Translations under genes and position numbers: made by a program
Notes under the pieces: model-generated
What the model was told of the DNA's origin: nothing
Seen by the model: the letters and a program-made list of their open reading frames with translations, nothing else
Database searches by the model: none
Part shown: one piece after another, positions 26,786 through 34,474 of the stretch
Position numbering within the stretch: the first letter of the stretch is position 1
Layout of the letters: each line of letters begins with the position of its first letter
Assembly (NCBI GenBank): GCA_021323675.1
Contig: JAJPKP010000061.1
Location: forward strand, 94,900-158,899
Reading direction: 5' to 3'
Length of the DNA stretch: 64,000 nt
From: Pseudomonadota bacterium
GTDB lineage: Bacteria; Desulfobacterota; Binatia; Binatales; Binataceae

Positions 26786-28231
26786 GTGACGGTTCGCACT
26801 CGCTACGCGCCGAGCCCTACCGGCTCGCTGCACATCGGCAACGTTCGTTCGGGCTTATTCGCCTACCTGTTCGCGCGCCATAACAAGGGCGTGTTCATCC
26901 TGCGGATCGACGATACCGATCGGGAGCGCTCCACCCAGGAGTCACTGAATGAAATTCTCGAAAGCCTGCGATGGCTGGGCGTCGATTGGGACGAAGGGCC
27001 GCCCGATCCCAAATATTTCCAGTCGACGCGGTTCGATCGATATCGGGAAGGCGCTTTCAAACTTCTGCGAGAGGGCAAAGCCTATCCCTGCTATTGCACC
27101 GCGCAGCGGCTCGATGAGATGCGCAAGCAGGCCGAGCGCGAGCATCGCAAGCCCGGATACGACGGTAGATGCCGCGAGCGCACGCCGGTTGCCGACCTCG
27201 GCAACGTGCAGCTCCCGGACAAGACGGCTGGACGAAACTACACGATTCGTTTTCGATCGCCTCGCGCCGGCCAGACGGTGGTTGACGATCTGATCAAGGG
27301 CCGGGCGGTTTTCGACAACAGCGAACTTGACGATCTGATCATCTTCCGATCGGACGGCGTTCCCACCTACAACTTCGCGACGGTGCTCGATGACGCCGAT
27401 TTTGAAATTACCCACGTCGTGCGCGGCGACGATCATCTGCCCAACACCCCAAGGCAGATGCAGATCTTCTACGCGCTGGGACTCACCCCGCCGGCTTATG
27501 CCCATCTGCCGATGGTGATGGGGCCGGACGGCCAGAAGCTTTCGAAACGGCACGGCGCAACGTCCGTCTTCGCCTACCGCGATCTTGGCTATTTTCCCGA
27601 AGCGCTTCTGAACTACCTGGTGCGGCTGGGATGGTCCCACGGGGACCAGGAGATCTTCTCGCGCGAGGAGATGTTCGAGTATTTCGACTTTGCCAACTGC
27701 GGCAAATCGGCGGGCATCTTCAATGCCGAAAAACTGCTCTGGCTCAATTTCCACTATCTGAAGGAGCGGCCGCTCGTTCAGCTCGCGCAGGAAGTGAAAC
27801 CGTTCATCGCGCGCAAGGGGCTTTCGATCCCCGGCGACGATGAATGGCTCCAGAAGATGCTTGCCACTTTGCGCGAGCGCGCCAAGACGCTCGTCGAGCT
27901 CGTCGACTTCGCCGACTTCTATCTGAAGGATCGGATCGAGATCGAGCCCAAGGCTGCGGCGAAGTTTCTGAAGCTCGAAATCAAGGAGCCGCTTTCGGTG
28001 CTGGCCGACCGGATCGAGTCCATCGGCGGCGACTTCAGTGAACAATCGGTGCAGGCGGCCTTCGAGCAGGTTCTCGCCAGCTTCGGCTTGAAGCTCGGGC
28101 AACTCGCGCAGCCGGTACGTGTGGCAGTCACCGGAGGCACCGTCAGCCCCGGTATCTACGAAGTAATCGCCGTACTCGGCAAATCGCGAACGGTCGAGCG
28201 GCTCCGAGCAGCGGTCGCACAAATCAAGTAA
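26786..28231 (+). CDS. gltX: Glutamyl-tRNA synthetase
   Basis: A class I aminoacyl-tRNA synthetase charging tRNA-Glu (and possibly tRNA-Gln if a GatCAB route exists). The HIGH-type motif PSPTGSLHIGN is at residues 9-19 and the KMSKS-type motif KLSKRHG starts at residue 251. The first zinc-binding-like segment (CYCTAQRLDEMRKQ) and the C-terminal anticodon-binding helical domain are present. At 481 residues it is complete. The GTG start follows the guaA stop by three bases, with GGGAG upstream, so the two are co-transcribed. Confidence 0.97.
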   Translation: MTVRTRYAPSPTGSLHIGNVRSGLFAYLFARHNKGVFILRIDDTDRERSTQESLNEILESLRWLGVDWDEGPPDPKYFQSTRFDRYREGAFKLLREGKAYPCYCTAQRLDEMRKQAEREHRKPGYDGRCRERTPVADLGNVQLPDKTAGRNYTIRFRSPRAGQTVVDDLIKGRAVFDNSELDDLIIFRSDGVPTYNFATVLDDADFEITHVVRGDDHLPNTPRQMQIFYALGLTPPAYAHLPMVMGPDGQKLSKRHGATSVFAYRDLGYFPEALLNYLVRLGWSHGDQEIFSREEMFEYFDFANCGKSAGIFNAEKLLWLNFHYLKERPLVQLAQEVKPFIARKGLSIPGDDEWLQKMLATLRERAKTLVELVDFADFYLKDRIEIEPKAAAKFLKLEIKEPLSVLADRIESIGGDFSEQSVQAAFEQVLASFGLKLGQLAQPVRVAVTGGTVSPGIYEVIAVLGKSRTVERLRAAVAQIK

Positions 28232-28455
28232 TCCGCTTAGGCCGATCAAATCGGGACGGTCTCATTTTTGGGGCCTAACGAATCGCAGCCGGATGCCGCC
28301 TGCGCAGCGGATTTTTCGGAACGCTGGGTCAAATCTTTCGGAACGCTCAGGCAAACAGTCGCGTCTCGACTTCTGGTAGACACCAGCCGCAAATCTCTGC
28401 CGGCAATTCCAATCATTGCGGCAGGCTGTTTAAGGAGGCGCTCAGAGGGTCTGAA

Positions 28456-30105
28456 ATGCGAATCACAGGGAGAGGCCTGGGGTCTGTTTCGGTGGTGCTC
28501 GGAGCCGTGTTGTGCTCCGCGATTGCGGCTCGCGCACAGGTGCGTGTGGCGCAAGCCGTGAAGGTTGACGTTTCTCCTCCGCTCATCGAGCTTGCACGGC
28601 GCGCGCAGACGAACGCGGCTGTGCGGACTTCGGTCTCGGCACAGGTGAAACCGTTGCGCAAGATTCCCTTGGCCGTGCCCGGAACGGCCTCGAGCGATAT
28701 GGCGCTGCAGTCACGCGCCGCTATCGCGCAGCGTGCAAAGGTGGCCTCGGGATTTCAGGGAATCGGGGTGGGACTGGGTTCGTTCGAGCCGTCCTCGACT
28801 CCGCCCGACACATCTGGCGCGGCTGGCGCGACCCAATTCGTACAATGGGTCAATTCCAGCCTCGCGGTTTTCGACAAGAGCAGCGGAGCCGTTCTGATGG
28901 GCCCGGTGGACGGAAATACTCTCTTTGCGGGCTTCGGCGGAGGCTGTGAAGAACGCAACGACGGCGACCCGGTCGTCGAGTACGACAAGGCCGCCGGCCG
29001 CTGGGTGCTCAGCCAGTTCACGGCTGAGCCTCCATACCTGGAATGCGTCGCGGTTTCGACGACGTCAGACGCGATGGGGACCTATTATCGCTATGCGTTC
29101 GATATGGGCGAAAATTTCGCCGACTACCCGCATATGGGCGTATGGCCGGACGGCTACTACTTTTCGTTCAACATGTTCACTCCGGGAGGAGATCGGATCG
29201 GCGGGCGTGCCTGCGCGTTCGATCGGACCGCGATGCTTGCCGGAATGCCCGCCGAGCAGGAGTGCTTCGACTCTCCCTCGACCTTTGGCATGGTGCCATC
29301 GGACTGGGATGGTCCGACGCCTCCGCCGGGCGGTTCTCCCAATTATTTCGTGCAGTTCGGGCTCGGGGGCGGCGCGAGCGCGCTGAACATCTACAAACTG
29401 CACGCGGACTTTGAGAATCCCGACCAGGCGTCATTCTCGGCTCCGGTCCAGTTGCCCGTTGCGGCCTTTATTCCCGCCTGTATGGAAACCGAACCTGGTC
29501 CGATCGCCAACAGCGAAGACGAAGGCGGAGCGGGGTGCATCCCGCAGGCTGGAACCGGCCAGAAGCTGGACGAGCTGTCCGACCGGATGATGTATCGGGC
29601 GGCGTATCGCAATTTCGGAGATCACGAATCGCTGGTTGCGACCCACACGGTCGCGCGTGTGGTCAAAGGAACCAATCGCGTCCTCGCCAAAGGCGCATCG
29701 ATTCGATGGTACGAGGTGCGCGGCCTGTCCGCTCAGCCCGCGGTCTTTCAGCAGGGAACCTACGGTCCGGACCAAAAATGGCGCTGGATGCCCAGTATCG
29801 GCATGGATGGCGCCGGCGATATCGCGGTGGGCTACAGCGCTTCGAGCGGCGGGATGCATCCGGGAATCCGCTTCACCGGACGTACGCCCGACGATCCGGC
29901 GGGCAAGATGGAGGCCGAGGGGGTGATACTGAAGGCGAAGGGCTCTCAATTGGGCACGAGCCGATGGGGCGACTACAGCGCGCTCTCGATCGACCCGGGC
30001 GACGATTGCACTTTCTGGTACACAACCGAATACATCAACAAGACGGGACCGGCTCCGGGGTGGAGCACCTGGATCGCGTCATTTAAGTTCCCCGGCTGCC
30101 AGTAG
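28456..30105 (+). CDS. Secreted protein of unknown function, probably beta-propeller-like
   Basis: The 549-residue product has a clear Sec signal peptide cleaved near ARA-Q (residue 27). About 80 Ala/Val/Arg-rich residues follow, and then a conserved-looking globular region. The segment PPDTSGAAGATQFVQWVN is typical of large secreted proteins from soil bacteria with propeller-like repeats. Asp/Gly-rich turns recur (NDGDPVVEYD, GAGDIAVGYSAS, DPGDDCTFWYTTEY), as in sialidase-type blades, and several cysteines may form disulfides. No catalytic motif is evident. The ATG has GAGGG six bases upstream. Its leader of about 220 nt contains an 11-base direct repeat (28315-28325 and 28337-28347). The neighbours (gltX, clpP) give no functional hint. 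Confidence 0.7.
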   Translation: MRITGRGLGSVSVVLGAVLCSAIAARAQVRVAQAVKVDVSPPLIELARRAQTNAAVRTSVSAQVKPLRKIPLAVPGTASSDMALQSRAAIAQRAKVASGFQGIGVGLGSFEPSSTPPDTSGAAGATQFVQWVNSSLAVFDKSSGAVLMGPVDGNTLFAGFGGGCEERNDGDPVVEYDKAAGRWVLSQFTAEPPYLECVAVSTTSDAMGTYYRYAFDMGENFADYPHMGVWPDGYYFSFNMFTPGGDRIGGRACAFDRTAMLAGMPAEQECFDSPSTFGMVPSDWDGPTPPPGGSPNYFVQFGLGGGASALNIYKLHADFENPDQASFSAPVQLPVAAFIPACMETEPGPIANSEDEGGAGCIPQAGTGQKLDELSDRMMYRAAYRNFGDHESLVATHTVARVVKGTNRVLAKGASIRWYEVRGLSAQPAVFQQGTYGPDQKWRWMPSIGMDGAGDIAVGYSASSGGMHPGIRFTGRTPDDPAGKMEAEGVILKAKGSQLGTSRWGDYSALSIDPGDDCTFWYTTEYINKTGPAPGWSTWIASFKFPGCQ

Positions 30106-30129
30106 TCCGTGTGGTTCAGGTAGTCCGAT

Positions 30130-30163
30130 GCGGGGGCGCCGGCGAAGATACCGGCGCCCCCGC
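30130..30163 (+). terminator. Strong GC hairpin after the secreted-protein gene
   Basis: A perfect 13-bp stem (30130-30142 with 30151-30163) closes an 8-base loop, 24 bases after the stop codon. There is no U-tract, so this is either a non-canonical terminator or an mRNA-stabilising hairpin. Confidence 0.5.
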
Positions 30164-30252
30164 GCTTCAAAGGGCTCGTTGCGCTCGCGCTGCTCCGCGG
30201 ACGCTGGCGATACTCGACCCACGCGGAAGTGCGTAGTAGCCTCGTATTCAAT

Positions 30253-30876
30253 ATGAGCATCCTGATTCCCTACGTGGTGGAGCAAACCGGCCGCGGCGAA
30301 CGTTCGTATGACATCTATTCGCGCCTGCTCAAGGATCGAATCGTTTTCCTGGGCGGTCCCGTCACCGACGATTTGTCAAACCTGATTACCGCCCAGCTCC
30401 TGTTCCTCGAGTCCGAAGACCCGGAGCGCGAAATCAATATGTACATCAACTCGCCGGGAGGATCGGTCACGGCAGGCCTGGCGATTTACGATACGATGCA
30501 GTTCGTGAAGCCGCCCGTATCGACGCTTTGCGTGGGGCAGGCGGCCAGCATGGGGGCGGTGCTCCTGTGCGCGGGCGCCAAGGGGCGCAGATATGGCCTG
30601 CCGCACAGCAGGATCATGATCCACCAGGGCTCCGGCGGTTTCGAAGGGCCTCCGACTGACATGGAAATCTATGCCAAAGAGGCCCTGCGGCTGCGCGAGG
30701 TGCTGAACGAGATAATGGCCAAGCACAGCGGCCAATCCGTGAAGCAAATCGCCAAGGACACCGAACGCGACTACTTCATGTCCGCGCAGGAAGCGGTCGA
30801 GTACGGGCTTATCGATGAAGTCCTGGCAGGGCGCACCGCCAAGGTTCCGCCGGCCGGACAGAACCCGGAAAAGTAG
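30253..30876 (+). CDS. clpP: ATP-dependent Clp protease proteolytic subunit
   Basis: ClpP forms the tetradecameric serine protease chamber fed by ClpX or ClpA. The catalytic triad fits exactly: Ser99 in [11 protein letters not shown], His124 in [10 protein letters not shown] and Asp173 in DTERDYFMS, with the same spacing as in E. coli. The N-terminal [19 protein letters not shown] is typical. At 207 residues it is full length. The ATG at 30253 was chosen over an upstream TTG/ATG-rich leader. No clpX or tig gene is adjacent. Instead an 11-nt gap leads to a tiny Cys-rich gene. Confidence 0.96.
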   Translation: MSILIPYVVEQTGRGERSYDIYSRLLKDRIVFLGGPVTDDLSNLITAQLLFLESEDPEREINMYINSPGGSVTAGLAIYDTMQFVKPPVSTLCVGQAASMGAVLLCAGAKGRRYGLPHSRIMIHQGSGGFEGPPTDMEIYAKEALRLREVLNEIMAKHSGQSVKQIAKDTERDYFMSAQEAVEYGLIDEVLAGRTAKVPPAGQNPEK

Positions 30877-30887
30877 GAAGGATGACG

Positions 30888-31070
30888 ATGGCGGCGAAGC
30901 TCAAATGCGCGAAGTGCGGGCATCAGATCGACTCGCCCAAGCATTGCAACCGTCCGATGCATATCGGGAAAGTGGCGGGCCAGGACAAGCTCGTATGCTG
31001 GATGGGCGCGGATTGCGGCTCGGCTGAAATTCCGAAGCATTGCGGCGTCGCGATGCAGGAAGCCGCGTAA
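30888..31070 (+). CDS. Small Cys-rich zinc-ribbon-like protein
   Basis: This is a 60-residue protein with CAKCGH near the N-terminus and two copies of a PKHC-x2-x-M element (PKHCNRPMH and PKHCGVAM). Additional cysteines sit at VCWMG and ADCGS. The pattern suggests two metal-binding knuckles. The ATG at 30888 was chosen because GGAAGG lies six bases upstream; the earlier in-frame ATG at 30882 would abut the SD. It is 11 nt after clpP and almost certainly co-transcribed. Whether it is a Clp adaptor, a metal carrier or unrelated is unknown; I do not recognise a named family. Confidence 0.7.
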   Translation: MAAKLKCAKCGHQIDSPKHCNRPMHIGKVAGQDKLVCWMGADCGSAEIPKHCGVAMQEAA

Positions 31071-31096
31071 GCTCGCCGTCTCGGTTGAACTCAGCG

Positions 31097-32857
31097 CTAG
31101 AACAGCGATCCTTCGCTGCCCAGCATCGCGCGGCGAATCAGCGGAACAGGAATGGCGCCTTGCGCGAGGAACCGATCATGAAAGCGGCCCAGATCGAACG
31201 CGGCACCTTCGTTCTTCTTAACGTCCTCCCGCAGTTTCAGGATCATCAGCTTTCCCAACTGGTAGCGTAAGTATCCGGGATCGTCGGTTCCGCGCAGAGC
31301 CTCGACGCGTGCGTTATGCGCCGTCTGATAGGCATTCTTCTCGAAAAACGCGGCCGCTTCATCCACCGCCATGCCTTTCGTATGCATCCTGATTCCAACC
31401 AGGTACCGGCACGCTCGCATCAACGCCATCTGCAATTGCGCCAGCCGATAACGCGGATCGCCCGAGTGCAATCCCTCCTCGAGCATCATCTGCTCGCAAT
31501 ACAGCGCCCATCCCTCGCTGTTGGAACCGGAGTGATAGATTGTGCGGACCTTGTCCGGATTAAGCCTGTTATTCAGGAACTGCACGTAGTGCCCGGGATA
31601 AACCTCGTGCACTGACGTATCCGAAATGGTTGGCGGCGAGTAGAAGGCGAGCAACTGCTCGACCTGCTTCGAAGGCCATGACGGGTCGGGGAGGGTGACG
31701 TAAAAATACGCCTCGGTCGATTTTTCCAATGGCCCCGGCGTATCCATCGAGGCAAACGTGGTTGCGCGCATAAACGGTGGCGTCTCCGCGACGATCGGCT
31801 GAACCTGCGACGGGATGGTTGCGAGGTGATGCTCGACTACGAATGCGCGCAGGGCGGCCAGTCCCTGGCTGACCTCCGGGATAATCCGATCGGGGGCGGG
31901 ATGCTCCTTTGCCAGCCGCGCGACTACCTCGGCGGGGGTCGCGTTAGGATCGATCTGCGCGGCGGTTTTGCGCAGCGCGTCCTGCAGCCGCGCAAGTTCG
32001 GCGACGCCGATTGCTTCCAGCTTGTCGAGCGGCACGTCCACCATGTCGGCATCCGCGAGCATCCGGCGGTACGCCGCCGCGCCGATCGCGTAGTTGCCGG
32101 CGGCGCGCGGCCGCAGGTCGTTGCGCAGCCAGTCGCCGTACCTGGTGATCGCGTCGATTACGGCGCGATTGGCGGCTTCGAAGGCGCGCTTATCCGGCCC
32201 GTCGGGCACGCTGGCGAAGGCCTGCGGGAGCGATTTTTCAAAGAACGCGATAGTCGCGGGCATTTGTTCCAGACAGATGTCGATCGCGACCGGCGCCACG
32301 CGTTCGGGGCGCAGGTTCTCGCGCGCGTACTGGAAATTCTTCCGCGAGGCGATCTCGCGCGCGGTGACCGACTTCATGCGCTGCGCCGGAGAAGCAAAAT
32401 CGCGCTGAATGAGCGAATAAACCGCCGAGGTCGGAAGATACATGCCCGGGTCCCGCTGGTAAGTGCGCAGTTCCTCGGTGTACAGCAATTCGCCGTCGCA
32501 TCGCGCTGCCAGCCATTCGCGATCCGCCTCATTGGCGGGCGACAGCGTCTTTGGGTCGATCGATTCGAATCTCCGCTTCCATTCGCCGGCGTGGCGGATC
32601 TCCGCGGCGATACCGGCGGCGGAGATGTCGTCGAGCCGATCGTCGAAGCGATGGTCGCCGAGCTCGGTTGCCCGCTCTGGAAACATCTTCAGTTCGGACT
32701 CGATGAATTTGTCCACCGCCTGGCGAAACTCGGCGTCGCCCGGCGCGGTCTGCGCAAGGACGGGTCCGGCGGCGATGAGAAGAAAGACCGCCAGGAACGC
32801 GCCGGCGCGGGACGATTGGAATCGAAGGAGACCGCGGAGGGAAGGTGACTTCTGCAT
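31097..32857 (-). CDS. Secreted DUF885 family protein, metallopeptidase-like
   Basis: A 586-residue protein with a signal peptide (hydrophobic core around residues 18-35, ending VLAQ). Helical DUF885 domains follow. The C-terminal third carries HEVYPGHYVQF, an HExxxxH-type arrangement expected to bind zinc, and NSEGWALYCEQMMLEEG with the second acidic ligand. Family members are uncharacterised or putative carboxypeptidase-like hydrolases in the envelope. It is convergent with the clpP pair (26 nt) and divergent from the next secreted protein. Peptidase activity is inferred from motifs only. Confidence 0.85.
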   Translation of the reverse strand: MQKSPSLRGLLRFQSSRAGAFLAVFLLIAAGPVLAQTAPGDAEFRQAVDKFIESELKMFPERATELGDHRFDDRLDDISAAGIAAEIRHAGEWKRRFESIDPKTLSPANEADREWLAARCDGELLYTEELRTYQRDPGMYLPTSAVYSLIQRDFASPAQRMKSVTAREIASRKNFQYARENLRPERVAPVAIDICLEQMPATIAFFEKSLPQAFASVPDGPDKRAFEAANRAVIDAITRYGDWLRNDLRPRAAGNYAIGAAAYRRMLADADMVDVPLDKLEAIGVAELARLQDALRKTAAQIDPNATPAEVVARLAKEHPAPDRIIPEVSQGLAALRAFVVEHHLATIPSQVQPIVAETPPFMRATTFASMDTPGPLEKSTEAYFYVTLPDPSWPSKQVEQLLAFYSPPTISDTSVHEVYPGHYVQFLNNRLNPDKVRTIYHSGSNSEGWALYCEQMMLEEGLHSGDPRYRLAQLQMALMRACRYLVGIRMHTKGMAVDEAAAFFEKNAYQTAHNARVEALRGTDDPGYLRYQLGKLMILKLREDVKKNEGAAFDLGRFHDRFLAQGAIPVPLIRRAMLGSEGSLF

Positions 32858-33004
32858 TGCGTCCTCGTTATCTCGGCGTTTTCATCATGCATAGGCTATC
32901 GCGTCTGTAGACACGAGCAGGCTCGACTACTTGACTCTGCGCGATGAATAAATCAGCATCCGGCGCGACTGCTTTCACGACGTTATCAAAAGGAGAGTTC
33001 GTTC

Positions 33005-33517
33005 ATGCGGATAAAAAAACTGGTCATCGGGTGCGCTTTCGGCTCGCTGGCCCTGGCTGCTATCGGCTTGATCTCGCCCGCGATGGCTCAGTCTGGGGCG
33101 CCGTCGCAGCGGCAACTCGATTTTGAGGCCGCCAAGGCAAATCGCAAGGCCCTCGTCGGAGAGGCGATGGCGCTGACCCCGCAGGAAGCGCAAGGGTTCT
33201 GGCCGCTTTACGATCAGTACGAGGCCAAAATGGATGCCCTGGAGCAGCGCCACGCCGCGGAAGTGCGCGCATTCGCAAAGGCGTTCAACAGTCTTACCGA
33301 CCAGGATGCCAAGGCCAAGCTCGACGAGGTGGTGGCGATTGCGCAGGCCCGCCTCGATGCCCAGAAGGAATTCATCCCCAAATTTCGCGGGGTGATTTCG
33401 CAGATCAAGACGACGCGCTTCTTCCAGATCGACAACAAGCTGCACGCGATGGTGCAGTGCCAAATCGCCCAGTTGGTTCCGCTGGCGGGCGATTCCTCGG
33501 GTGGCGCGAGCAAGTAA
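33005..33517 (+). CDS. Small periplasmic helical protein of unknown function
   Basis: The 170-residue product has a signal peptide ending AMAQ. An all-helical, charged mature part follows with LTPQEAQGFWPLYDQYEAKM and a long coiled-coil-prone segment. The LTPQE-x-FWPLYDQY pattern recalls periplasmic Spy/CpxP-like or zinc-resistance-associated helical chaperones, but the match is only by style. AAAGGAG precedes the ATG. The gene has its own strong terminator, so it is probably monocistronic and perhaps abundant. Confidence 0.75.
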   Translation: MRIKKLVIGCAFGSLALAAIGLISPAMAQSGAPSQRQLDFEAAKANRKALVGEAMALTPQEAQGFWPLYDQYEAKMDALEQRHAAEVRAFAKAFNSLTDQDAKAKLDEVVAIAQARLDAQKEFIPKFRGVISQIKTTRFFQIDNKLHAMVQCQIAQLVPLAGDSSGGASK

Positions 33518-33542
33518 GTTCGCGTACCTGTATCGGGATGGC

Positions 33543-33583
33543 AAAAGGCCGGACTCTCTAACGGAGCGTCCGGCCTTTTTTTT
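33543..33583 (+). terminator. Intrinsic (rho-independent) terminator
   Basis: A perfect 11-bp stem AAAGGCCGGAC (33544-33554) pairs with GTCCGGCCTTT (33568-33578) around a 13-base loop. It is followed by a run of eight T. It ends the helical periplasmic protein gene. The A-run on the other side would let it work weakly on the opposite strand too. Confidence 0.93.
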
Positions 33584-33651
33584 CCGGCGCCGGAGCCGGG
33601 AATCGGGCTTGCCAGCCCGCATTGCGGTTGGCAGACTTGCCCACAATCCTG

Positions 33652-34470
33652 ATGGCTCGTAACGAACAGTCAGACGGCTCGCGGTTTACCGTAATACGCC
33701 TTCCGATCCTCGGGATCGTCCTCGAGACTCTAGCCCTGCCTTTCAAGCATCTGCCGGAGTTGGCGAAATACGGATGGATTCCGTTCGGCGGACTGCTTGC
33801 GGCGCGGCTGATCGAATGGGTTTTGTGGCACTTCTCCGTGCCGGGAGCGGGCACGTGGATGGGGGTGGCGCACCTGGTCTTGTTCACCCCGTTTTCGGTG
33901 ATCTGGACCAGGGTTGCGATAGAAGGATCCGAAGCAAAACTCCCGGAGCGGCCCTTCGCTTTCACTCGAATTGAATGGCAGTACCTAATCGCGACGTTCC
34001 TGATGTTGCTCGCGGTTGTGGTTCTCCTGACTCCGGGGATGGCGGTGTATCGCTATGGGCAGCGAATCTTCGAGAGCGGAATCACCTTCGCCGGCGAGAT
34101 GCTGATTCTGCTGGTGGGCGTGGCTGAACTGCTCGCATTTGTGCGGATCGCGTTCATCTTTCCCGCCATCGCGGTTGGCCGTTACGAAGGCCTGGTGGCG
34201 GCATGGCGGCAGACGGCGGGAAATTTCGAACCGCTCCTGGCGATCATGGCGTTGTCCAGCGCGCCGTACTACCTCGCGCTCGCGGCGATAAGACTTGGAG
34301 GGGGCTATTATCCTGCCGGGCTCTCGGCGATGATGAAGGCGTTCGGGGAGTTGTTCGCGCTGACGTTGGCGACCACCTCAAACGTGGCCGCTCCGGCGCT
34401 CGCATACCAGGCCATCGTGTTGGCGGAGTCGGGGTCCGATCGAACGGTTCTGGCCGCGAAAGGAAGATGA
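33652..34470 (+). CDS. Integral membrane protein of unknown function
   Basis: The predicted 272-residue protein has six to seven hydrophobic segments, charged loops rich in Arg, and no motif I can assign. The run LLTPGMAVYRYGQRIFESG separates two membrane halves. The architecture (short loops, C-terminal long hydrophobic span) resembles uncharacterised glycerophosphoryl-diester- or DUF-type membrane proteins, but that is weak. The start was placed at the ATG at 33652 after the terminator; a TTG further upstream is possible. It ends four bases from the convergent TPR gene. Confidence 0.65.
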   Translation: MARNEQSDGSRFTVIRLPILGIVLETLALPFKHLPELAKYGWIPFGGLLAARLIEWVLWHFSVPGAGTWMGVAHLVLFTPFSVIWTRVAIEGSEAKLPERPFAFTRIEWQYLIATFLMLLAVVVLLTPGMAVYRYGQRIFESGITFAGEMLILLVGVAELLAFVRIAFIFPAIAVGRYEGLVAAWRQTAGNFEPLLAIMALSSAPYYLALAAIRLGGGYYPAGLSAMMKAFGELFALTLATTSNVAAPALAYQAIVLAESGSDRTVLAAKGR

Positions 34471-34474
34471 AATT

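Noticed and set aside
28237..28278. TTAGGCC/GGCCTAA dyad after gltX as a terminator
   Set aside because: The loop is 28 bases and no T-run follows the second arm, so a terminator call is not supported.
28315..28365. Possible glycine-riboswitch-like 3' half in the leader of the secreted protein gene
   Set aside because: GCTCAGGCAAA resembles the end of a glycine aptamer, but the core CGCCGAAGGxGCAA element and paired stems are missing.
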